NCBI RefSeq assembly: GCF_019649055.1
Contig: NW_026570233.1
Coordinates: 682,001 to 746,000, forward strand
DNA length: 64,000 nucleotides
From: Paramacrobiotus metropolitanus
Taxonomy: Eukaryota; Tardigrada; Eutardigrada; Parachela; Macrobiotidae
Direction of reading: 5' to 3'
In this document: in pieces, positions 46,192-55,959 of the stretch
Position numbering within the stretch: position 1 is the first letter of the stretch
How the letters are laid out: every line of letters starts with the position of its first letter
Notes under the pieces: generated by a model
Seen by the model: only the letters and a program-made list of their open reading frames with translations
Told to the model about the DNA's origin: nothing
Databases searched by the model: none
Translations under genes and position numbers: made by a program

Positions 46192-47894
46192 ATGGGTCGG
46201 CGTAAAGTCTACTAAATCGCAAAACGATTTTCGGTCAAAGTGAAAAGACGGTAATCGATTATTTTCGGCGATTGTTATACTTTACTATTACAATTTACAC
46301 GTTCGGTTCGCTATAGGTTGTACTGGCACTTTCGGTATGCCATACTACACAATTACGATTTATCGGGTTGCAATATAACCCGATAACGGCCAAAAATTAT
46401 TAATAATTATCGATCGCAAAATTGTACCGTAATTACATACAATTTAATTAACTACTTCGGTACACATATAGGCGGCTGATAGGTCGGTAACCTGACGCGA
46501 TTACCTGTTGCTTCCGTGCACGGCTCAGTGTCAAATCTTGGGAATTTCCCAGAGTCGTCGACAATTTTCGATGTAATTTCTAATGGATCGAGTTGTTTTT
46601 CGGCTTTATACTTTCAGTATTCCTACTGAAATTATTTCGGTAGGATTTCGGCAATTCGATATGATAATTCGAATAATTATCGACGACGGTCCACTGTGAT
46701 AACGCAGGACGGTGTCACTCTTAGACCGGGATTTTACGCACACAATATCCCGTTAATTTCCTACTTCGACAATTTAGTATTTTTACTAAAATAAAACTCG
46801 TGGTTTTCGGCGATATCAAACAATAATTTGTCAGATATTATCGGCTACTTTTGTCAGAATTTCCACTATAATTTCAGTGGAATTATTCAACAATTTCGGA
46901 ATAGTTTATTACGTACAGTAATTCTGAAATTGTACGGCTTAATTTTAATTGTATCGGTCGAAATTGGTTCGGCTTTTTCACAAAAATATTGTGAATTAAT
47001 CTGCGGCTTACGGTGGTGAAATTCGCGAGAAAATCCCGTTTTATTTTACCACAGGATGGTAACGATTATACGGCATAGCATCGATAAAGTACAGTAGCAA
47101 TTAAGGCTACTGTACACGGCGAAAGTGGAGTAATTTCTAGAGCTAATGCTTCTAGAATTACACGGAAAAATTCTCGAGAGATTCTAGAAGTATTTTAGAA
47201 TCTTTAAATGATCGAAAACGGCAGTAGATTGCGAATACGGCATAAATTAATCGACCGTGAAATGTTGACACATTCACGGTGAACGGCAGCTAAATACGGT
47301 AGCTTTTCACAGCTCCTGTTCGACAACAAAATTGTACAACTTTAGAGAAACTCTCTAGAGCTTTCGGCAAAATATTCTAGAATAATTCTAGAAATTATCG
47401 GCTGGTAGTTTGCTATTGCAAACACGGCTTACCTGCACTGACACGACGTGACGGTACGGCGCGGTGCTTTCGGTGCTTGCTTGCTTTCCGACTGTCGTCC
47501 GGAACGCAGGATCTCGATTCCGCTCTACTGCTCCCTCACGGATGAATGCCCGAGGTCTGGTCGTTCGTCCGATGTACGGGGATGTCAGCTATCGGTTGAC
47601 GGCGTAGGGAAATCAGCTCCGGTCCTCCGCGATGTGTCGGTTGACGTGGCTGATGCTTTCCGGGTTTCTGGTACGGCTCAACTCCACACTGCGCTGTAGC
47701 GAGAGCGTGGAATCCGTTTGACCGTACAGGAAAATCGGCAGGTGCGCGCGATTAATGACGCACACACGGTGGCAATTTTAAATTAAATTAAAATTATCGG
47801 CTAAATGCGGCGCGCAAGGCAAAATGCCTGCTAACCGTAACGAAAATAAATCAGTCAGTACAGGATTACGGGGATCGAACTTGCATCTCCACCA
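46192..47894 (-). other. Long 5' leader of the retrotransposon
   Basis: 1.7 kb between 5' LTR and gag with no convincing ORF. AT-rich, yet I count 11 TCGGC and about a dozen ACGGC on the plus strand and no GCCG: a strong one-strand bias. It could hold packaging signals, an IRES or splice donors for ORF3/ORF4 RNAs. Confidence 0.7.
47883..47894 (-). other. Primer-binding site, tRNA-Ala type
   Basis: Directly inside the 5' LTR, the element sense strand reads TGGTGGAGATGC, complementary to GCATCTCCACCA, the 3' end of tRNA-Ala (acceptor strand, discriminator A and CCA). The following bases resemble a T-arm only loosely, so the match is 12 nt. Confidence 0.7.
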
Positions 47895-48206
47895 TGAAAG
47901 TGGCCTGCGACTGCCACACAGAAATGTGCCCATACGCGGCCACAACCAAAATGATCTTTATTGTGTAGCAAAGAGAAACAATAAAGGCATGAAGCCCGAA
48001 TGAAAACGCTGTATTCCAGAGAGGAAATACGGCGGCAAAGACAACCACAAGGCGACAATGGAACAAATCTGGAATTTATTCCAGATTTGGAAGCGTGCAA
48101 AAAAACCAACTGCCAAAGGCAACACGATCCAACACGGCAGAATCGGTGCTGCCCCAAACGCCCAAACGTAACCACTATCCTGGGCGGTGGCACCGATCGC
48201 CTAGCA
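47895..48206 (-). repeat. 5' LTR
   Basis: 312 bp, TG...CA, no difference from 33518-33829 seen by eye. The copy of the 24-nt palindrome is at 48065-48088. Confidence 0.95.
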
Positions 48207-48210
48207 CTGG
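48207..48210. other. Target-site duplication, right copy (CTGG)
   Basis: CTGG directly after the LTR end TAGCA; it matches 33514-33517. Confidence 0.85.
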
Positions 48211-48430
48211 GGTCTTTAATACTTCGGCAACCACTATGACCGTACTCTCCGAAGCGTTCACCGCTTTGTCCGCGGTACTGCCTTTGGTGGACTGCTTTCG
48301 CGTGTTTAGCGAGGCAAGGCATGTATGATTCCCATTCGTTTTCCTCCTCTTCCGTACTGCCAGACGGCGTGGCGTCGGTGCTTTGCCTGATTTCCAGTTC
48401 GTAGTCTGGGATGCTACATGCTCGTACACG
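48207..48430 (-). pseudogene. Last-exon relic of an OFA-type MFS transporter, split by the retrotransposon
   Basis: Minus-strand reading resembles the MFS-A C-terminal tail: ASLNTRKQSTKGSTADKAV against ASLSTRKLSIKDSSAEKAA, and a C-terminal LKTPV in both. Rejoining the two flanks across the retrotransposon restores TTTAATTACTC after the final codons, as after the MFS-A stop. So the element landed within the last codons of this copy. Only the last-exon tail is recognisable here; upstream exons are absent, so the copy was already a fragment. The remainder of the exon towards 48430 is diverged. Confidence 0.8.
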
Positions 48431-50567
48431 GTAGTTTCGTAATATGTAGACCGTTTTGAACTACGAGTACCAATGTTTCTTACAGCAGCAGTATTCGTTT
48501 TATCTTATTGTGTCTGAACTGGGAACGGGGAGTGAGTCGAAAGAGAGAATATATCAGCCTTTGAATTTCTCATTTTTTACAACAATAATGCTCAGATAAC
48601 TTTTCTATCTTCCTTTGCAGCGTTTGTATTGCAAATACTGTAGTTCCGAAGTGATTTCTCAATTTTTTGGGACGTAAAATTTTGGAGAAGTCGGGTGAAG
48701 CGTGCGTGATCTGGTTGGTTTTTGAAACAGTGTTCAGTATTGCTAGAATACAGATACAGTGCATTAATCGTGGGAATGCGGCGGCAGTTTTGGGCACTTC
48801 GTAACGCGTAAAACGGCATGAAACTGTCAAAGACAGTATTGGCTGATTTGATGTTACTCTTAATTTAATTTCTAGATAGTAGTGTCCGGTTGTAGCTTGT
48901 AAGTTGTAACCATGAATTCATGAGAATCGTGAAATAAAACTGAAATTTATTTACTAAATAAAAGCATTCCGTCAAAATCAAACACCCACAGAATATATTT
49001 GCATTGCTCACAGGACCGTGTTTGCGTATGAAGTTTGATAATCTAATAGTCTTGCTGAAGGTCATATCAAGAACTTACTATAGGTCTCACAATATAGTAA
49101 GTACTTGGTCATATGTAATCGGGATTACTTTACAGCGTTGCCCTACAGCGGACTACAGAAACAAACTCTCGTGAGTCCGTAAATGCGTTGATCTATAATC
49201 TTGCTACGTCAAACACGCGTCACTCAATAAAATAATTACGCACAAAATTGCTACTGTTTCAGTTACGCAGCATTATGTGATGGCCGTGCTCAGACCCGTT
49301 CATTGAAGGTTTGCAGTACGAGGATACTTTATCAAAAACAGTTCAGCGTTTGAAGTATACCCCGGATTGGCGTAATGCAATATTAATTAAATTATCCGCG
49401 AATTCTGAATGGGGCATTCCGGGTAGAGACCACTCGACGTGCGGTTTGTGGAGTAGAAAGTTATCGGCATGACCGGAGGTGCGCAATTGCAGCTGAGAAG
49501 TCTCACCTGGCGGTACATATTGCTCACTGCCGGCACCCTCCGCCTGTGCCCGATTTCTTCGCCCCCCATTATTGAACAACAAGTACATATCATGATGCTA
49601 GATAAGGAATACCGCGGCCGCTAAAGTAGAGCGGGCGGGTGGTTATTGAAAAGTTGTTGAGCTAGCAACACGTGAAAACCGTTATGAGAAATGAACAGCA
49701 CGATGCGTCGCGCACAAGCAGCTGCACACGACACGAAACCGGTGCCGGAAAGTACAGTACAGGGATGATAGTACAGGGAAATGAACAAATTCAGCGGTAA
49801 TTTAATTTCCGCTAATTCTTAACTGGCATATAATGGCGAGGTATGCAGAATTCGGATTCGTGCGGGATTTTCCTGGCCTGTGTGAAACCCATTTTTTACT
49901 AATGGTTAACGTTAATTCTTCATTCAAAATAAAGTCATAGAGTTTACCATTTTCTCATCATATCAGCTGAGCAGTGTTCAATACTGCAGAACTGCACAAA
50001 GACAACGGCCGAAGATGCTCACTTTCAATGGCGCAATCGGGGAAATTACGATCACAGGTGCTTGAACAAATCATATTGACATAAATGGGAAACCCTGCAG
50101 CGTATCATCGGCTTGACCTTCGACTTACGAAATCTCTTCTTACTAAGACAGCATTAGATCAGATAATGCCTTTTTCAGGCTTGCCACTCATCAAACACGA
50201 GATAGCATCCACATACAGTAGTCATATTAAAGACCTTCGAACAACATTTGCTTCCTGCAGCTACCAAGTACTGATGTTCTAGAGTCGTAAGATGGATGCC
50301 GAGCCTACAACCGCTATACAATATACAGCCAGCCATACATACGATTAGAAAATTATACTGACGTTGCATGTGTGACCTTTAAATCACGACGGCAACGGAG
50401 CACGCTATGAAACCGTACACTAGCGATGGACAACAACGTTTGTTTTAGTACTGCGCTGGAGCCGATTTCCGATTGCTGAAATTGGCGATTGTTGCATCAG
50501 TTTGTTTTGCGGCTTCGAATACGAGTACATAAGCATACTTCAGTGCAAGTTACGGATCGGACGCACC
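48431..50567. other. Spacer upstream of GPCR4
   Basis: About 2.1 kb without a supported gene. It shares blocks with the spacers upstream of GPCR2 and GPCR3. TGACCTTTA at 50373-50381 lies 187 bp before the GPCR4 ATG. Confidence 0.5.
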
Positions 50568-52117
50568 ATGAATATCTCCACACTAACTACGAATTCTAGC
50601 AGCACCGCTTTTAATCGATCAGTCACTGTTGATTATGTTGATCCTGGACAGAAAATATTCTTTTGCGCTCTTCTGGTATTTGAGAGCGTGCTCGGATCCG
50701 TTGCAAATTTAATCGTATAGGGTCGCATATCCTTTATCAGACCAGTCAAACGTTGACCTATCTTACAATTTGTGTATGTTTCACGGCCCATGCACATTTT
50801 ACTTTACAGATCATACTCGTCATTGCCTGTACGGCTTTTCTGCGTACAATCGAAAACGCTTTTGTAGTCAACTTGGCTTTGGCGGATTTCATTATATCAT
50901 TTGTCACTCAACCATCGTCTTTGGTCGGCAAGTCTGTCACTCTGTCTGCATTATTAAAATATCAAAATGAGAATACTAATTTAATTTGCCAACAATAAGG
51001 AACAACATAAAAAGGTCACTTTGTGTACCCATATTTGTGCTTAGAATTTTACTATAGCGTAATAATAATTTCGAACGCAGTAACGTGCCACATTGAGAGT
51101 TTCAGATTACTTAATAAAGTGGATTGTTGTAAATTTCAACGAATCTCAGATCTTTGTTTGTGTAGGAGTTGTCCTGGGGAAAATTTGGTTCACAACTCAT
51201 CCGATTCTCTGCAAAGGTAATGCATACTTTGCAACTTAGAACATGTGCGCTGTTTAAATTTTGTGCGTTGTTTTGGATTGCCAGTTGTCAATGTCGTTAT
51301 CGATTTTAAGTTCTAATACCCGTGGTTTTTTGTAGTGATTGCGCAATTGTGCTCTGCCAGCTGTATCGCTACCCACTGGAACACTCTACTGATCGCCATC
51401 AATCGGTAAATGAACCTCTCCGCCACACCCAACTTTGCTATCGCAGTAACTTTGCTAATGTTAATTGTTTTCAGGTACATCTTGATACGCCATCCCACTC
51501 TTTATCGCCGTGTGTACACCCAGGGAAGCGTGTTCCTCATGTGCCTAACTGTGTGGGTGGTGATGTTAGGAGCCACTATACCCAATCACGTTGACGTCGG
51601 ATGGGGCTCGCTCGGCTTCTCCGATATCCTATTCGTCTGCACCTTCGCCACCGACCATTATCACTACACCCTTTTTAACGTGTCGGTGTTTTTATTTTTC
51701 CCGGCCATATTAACCTTTGTCGCCTATTACGGTATCTACCGACAGGTACGGATAAGCCGCATCCGAGTGCTGACCGGGCAACCGGGAAAATCCTTTAGGA
51801 AGGATATCCGGATTGTCAAGTCCCTGTTTAAGGCGTATGTCGTTTATTTGGTGCTAGTTGCACCCTTCGGTGTAATAATGTTGATTAACATGGGACAGTT
51901 GCCCCATATTTGGTACATGCTGTCGCTGCTGCTGTACCACGGCGTGGGGACGGCCAACTGTTTTCTGTATGCCGTGCGGTTGGGGAAATTCTGGGATGGA
52001 TTACGGTTGATGTTCCACTTGCCGATGAAGAGCGAGAGCAGCGGAGCGAGTGGACAATTATCCACGTCGTCGCAACGGGCCCAGGCGACAGCGTCTTCCA
52101 GACGCTCTCATCAATAG
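50568..52117 (+). CDS. Class A GPCR, tandem copy 4
   Basis: 342-residue paralogue. Exons: 50568-50714, 50810-50927, 51166-51216, 51336-51405, 51475-52117. Exon 2 ends in a GC donor (G|GCAAGT) where the other copies have GT. Same domain order as copy 3: MNIS start with several sequons, NLALADF, KIWFTTH, NR/Y, FSDILFVCTFATDHY, LAPFGVIM in TM6, HGVGTANCFLYAVRLGKFWDG in TM7, Ser-rich tail. Followed on the opposite strand by MFS-A, 455 bp between stop codons. Ligand unknown. Confidence 0.9.
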
Positions 52118-52572
52118 ATGAAAGTTTGGTGCTACTGATTACATAAGTCCTTTGGTTAAGCCTGAAATTTTTCCGGTTTCATACAAGTTGAGGGATTTTC
52201 GATAATATAAACTGGGCACTTCAACATACATATCCCTTGCAAAAAAGCACCCAAATCATGTATTTGCTTTATACGTGTAACGACCACTATCTGGCAGACA
52301 CTGCGGTAATAACTTCTACGGACTACGTAGAGTTGTTCATTTTTACACCCTTGATGTATCATGTTTCCCATAAAACCATTTTTTCATCGACTATTTTTTT
52401 TTAGCTTTGCGCAGAATGCCGATTAATAAAAATGAGTGACACTCCTTTTTATTACAGAGTGTATAAGATAAGTTTCTTTAATACCGTAAATGCAGTTACC
52501 GTTTCCAGCTTACACATAATTAAGGCTTACAGATCGCATGAGCCCTTCGATACAAACTGAATGCGCGAGTAA

Positions 52573-55134
52573 TTAGACAGGCGTCTTAAGCTCATTTTCG
52601 TTTTGTCGTTCGTTCACCTTTACCACCGTACTCTGAGATATAGCATCTGCCGCTTTTTCCGCGCTACTGTCTTTGATGGAAAGTTTTCGTGTGCTTAGCG
52701 AGGCAAGGTATGCTTCCCACTCGTTCTCCTCCTCTTCCGTGCTGACCACATGGAATCGCCCACCCACGAAACGCAGCATGTGCCCATTGGGTAAGCGCAA
52801 CCGGAAGCGCTCGTCTTCGACACGGGGTAGCATGCGGTCGCGCAGATTAGTCGGAGTGAAAACCGCCAGAATTAGTGCTAGCAATACAGGTCCAAGAATC
52901 CAGCGGAAATTTAAGTCGTACCTGCAAAGGTCATTTTATAAGTGCTGTTATGTTAGGAACGGAGGATGCTGATTTGCTGCACATTACCATCATCTCGCTT
53001 TCTGGATACGTTTCCGTTGCTGATTGTAGACTTCGTGAAAACCATACCACCGCCCACACCGGCAATGGCCCACGCTGTTAAAATCTAACAAAAAAAACGT
53101 TGTAATGCGTACGTGTACGAGCAGTTAGTACGAAATTCCGTTACCATGCCGTGCGTGGCTCCCACATTTTTGGCGCCGAACTGGTCGGCTAAATATGCCG
53201 GCATCAAGCCGAATCCGCCTCCATCTGCACAATCCCACAATATTTCGATTACGTACAAATATGTACTGCTAATCTATACAGGCGTACAAGTCGTAACTTC
53301 TTACAAAAGAATCCGATAACGAAAGCGCACGTTAATACTCCCGCTAAACTGTCCGCTGCCATGGCGCTAGGCAGACATCCCAGACACACAGCTTGGCATA
53401 TTAGAGACAGGATAAACAGCGCTTTCCGACTCTGGATCAAATCGGATAGGAAGGGCAGCAATAGTCGCCCTAACAAGTTCACCTAAATAATTCAGAACCG
53501 TGGTCGTTCAGAATGGTCGGACGATTCAACGCCCATACAATACTAACCCCGCCCAGTCCGGAATTGATATCGGCGGAAACGGCATTTGATTGCTTCAGTT
53601 GATTTTGCGCTATGCTCTGGATTTTGGAGATAATCAGTAAACCGGTGATTTCCGATCCAAGAAAAGTGAAGTACTGTATTTAAAGGCACATTAAAGGGTT
53701 GCACGTTTATGCGGATTAGTGAAGCTTCGTAAAAAAAACGGCTTTACCATCATCCAGTATTGAGGAGATGTCAGTGCTTCCTTCAGGCTCATAGAAAAAT
53801 GCTTATTGTAATCCGGAACAACAGTGGTGATCGATTTGCGGGGTTTCTGTGGATTATCTCCCGTGATGTTTGTCATCTCAATCCCTTGTTTATCCGTTTT
53901 TGCGGTTTCATCTTCTACTTTATCTTTGGTGACAAACAGTTTTTCCGCTCCTTTTACCGTGTGGACTGTTACTCCTTTTACCACATAACCAGGCCTTGGT
54001 AATAAAAAAAAAACACTCCCGTTAATTGGTACTACTGTACTTGAAAACAGACGTAAAAATGTGACAAATAGGGAGAACGATTCTTACGGAGGCATACGGA
54101 GTATGAGCGCGGAAACCAGCATGACTACAAAGTAGCACGATCCCAGAATCACAAAGGTCAATTCGATCCCGAGAAATTCCTGTCCGGTGGCGGCGTAATC
54201 TGGACCAATCAGAGCGTTCTGCGTGTATGGCGAAAAGATACTCCCGGCACCAAATCCACACACAGCCAACCCAGCCGCCACCCCACGAATTTCCGGAAAC
54301 CATTTCTGCAATGGTGACACGGGCGAGATGTAGCTGATACCAATGCCCGCACCTCCGATTACACCGTAACCTGAAAAAAGGAGGCAAATTGTGTGATTTG
54401 GCATTATAACCGAGTTTGATGCAGTCATTCTAGACTGCTGTTACCGATGTAGATCAGCCACATCTGGTTAACGTAAACTCCGAGCGCTGTCACTAAATTC
54501 CCCAGGAAGAACAGGCAAGCTCCCAAAATGGCTCCTTTTCGTGGTCCATTGCGCTCTAACCACGGACCGAGGAAGGCTGCATTCAACGCGAAGATGGCAA
54601 CGGCCAGGTAGAAAACATTAACAGCTGTAAAAAGAATCAGGAAAATCATGTGTAAGATAAATCTTTATCACAAAAGGTCATGAAATACTCAGCAAAAAGC
54701 GTTTGATTTATCTAGAACTGGAAGTTCCGCTCTCGTACCGATTGCTCGATCAGTAGCTCCATTAAACCCGTACAATCTGGCCTCGAGAGGCAAATTGAAG
54801 CCGCTCCATGCGTACAATGAACCACAACAAACCTACAGAAAATCTAGTTACAGATGCCGCAACACATCAGTTGAGCTTGTTCTTTGGCAAATTTTAAGCG
54901 CAGAATGTATAGGTAATTAAGCGGATCCATACTGCAAAACCGTGAAACGGCTCGTACTTGGATCAGTACTGCTGCCGGCATCAGCATGTAACGATTGAAC
55001 GGGATCAGTTTCGGAATAAGCCATTGTTCACGTTCCAGCTGCTTTTCGGTGCGCGGATAGCTCGTTTCGCTGTAATGGTACTTGACAGCACTTTTAACCT
55101 TTCGCACGAACTTGCTCATATTGGATGGCTGCAC
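52573..55134 (-). CDS. MFS transporter, oxalate:formate antiporter (OFA)-like, copy A
   Basis: Twelve-helix membrane transporter; OFA relatives exchange oxalate/formate or carry other small monocarboxylates, so the substrate here is open. Exons (minus): 54958-55134, 54739-54832, 54445-54624, 54088-54370, 53748-53994, 53548-53673, 53305-53482, 53145-53224, ~52988-53085, 52573-52921. The first eight sum to 455 codons in perfect frame. Signatures: GSLYAWSGFNLP in TM1; GPWLERNGPRKG (MFS motif A type loop); SPLQKWFPEIRGVAAGLAV.GFGAGSIF, the OFA hallmark; a central cytosolic loop; NLLGRLLLPFLSD; GGGFGLMPAYLADQFG. A long charged cytosolic tail ends in LKTPV. Exon 9 is odd: relative to copy B it has lost bases, and the frame into exon 10 is kept only if a weak earlier donor (AA|GTCTAC) is used. 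The gene may be damaged or mis-assembled there. Confidence 0.85.
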
Positions 55135-55959
55135 AGTCTGCGCAAATTATTCGCGGAAGTGGGGTATTCTGATGGACGGGTCGATCGGACAATACCGCTA
55201 CAAATCCACTCACCGACGAACAACAACTGCCGGTGATAAGGAAATAATCAGCGTCGTGAGTAAACAGAAAGAATATCCAAATAGCCGGACGAAAACTCCT
55301 CACAGTTTAGCTTTGCACACTTAACCGAAGATGTGCACTGCAAAATGGAATACCTTACTTTACTTGACTGAAACTGGATGAATGACTGCTTAGTGCTTAC
55401 AATTTGACTTTAATGCGATAAGGGATGATTAATGGGGCAAGTGATTTCACCGTTGATAGTAATTTCGCTTCAGCACATGTTAAGGTATTGTCATGCGGTT
55501 TCATGGGATTTTCATATGTGAGCGTACAGTATAGAAGTATGCTTACTTCTACAACAACACAAATACAGTAATTCGCTGTGCTTTGTAGATGCTCATTGTC
55601 GGCGTACCGCTGACGGTTAACGATAAACTGTGGACTTGGCTAAAACTTATGTACATGTACGCGCGTTGCGCTGGCAAAAGTCAGCGCTTAACTTAAATTA
55701 ATATACAAAAATGTATCTTACTGTATCACTGTACAGTGTACATAACTCTTCAGTACAATATAAACCGTTTGTACCATGGCTTTTACAACAAGTGGCATGT
55801 GCGAAACCAAAAGCACAAGGTACAAAATGAATAATCTAAACGTTTTTCACATCGACTTAACAATTCTCAATTCCAAAAAATGCTCATCCGTACTGACAAA
55901 TGACAAAAAAGGATCACCAAAGAACACACGCTGTGTACATAATTGAAAACCCCCCCTAC
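55135..55959. other. Spacer between the two MFS copies
   Basis: AT-rich, no gene supported; probably the 5' UTR/promoter of copy A. Confidence 0.4.

Larger units (their letters stand above)
33518..48206 (-). mobile_element. Intact 14.7-kb Ty3/Gypsy LTR retrotransposon with four ORFs
   Basis: Full element on the minus strand. Order in its own sense: 5' LTR 47895-48206; PBS 47883-47894; leader 46192-47894; gag 46191-43639; pol 43606-38702; ORF3 38483-37416; ORF4 37117-34037; 3' LTR 33829-33518. LTRs begin TG and end CA, are both 312 bp and look identical, and are flanked by CTGG duplications (33514-33517, 48207-48210). All four ORFs are open. Identical LTRs mean a very recent insertion. Typical Gypsy elements are 5-8 kb; here the extra length is two ORFs after pol and a 1.7-kb leader. 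I see no purine-rich tract directly before the 3' LTR, only a G-run about 25-30 bp upstream (sense CCTCGGGGGGCC). Confidence 0.95.

Noticed and set aside
47840-47894. tRNA gene or SINE box B next to the LTR (AGTTCGATCCCCG)
   Set aside because: T-arm stem does not pair and there is no box A or cloverleaf; the first 12 nt are better explained as the primer-binding site.
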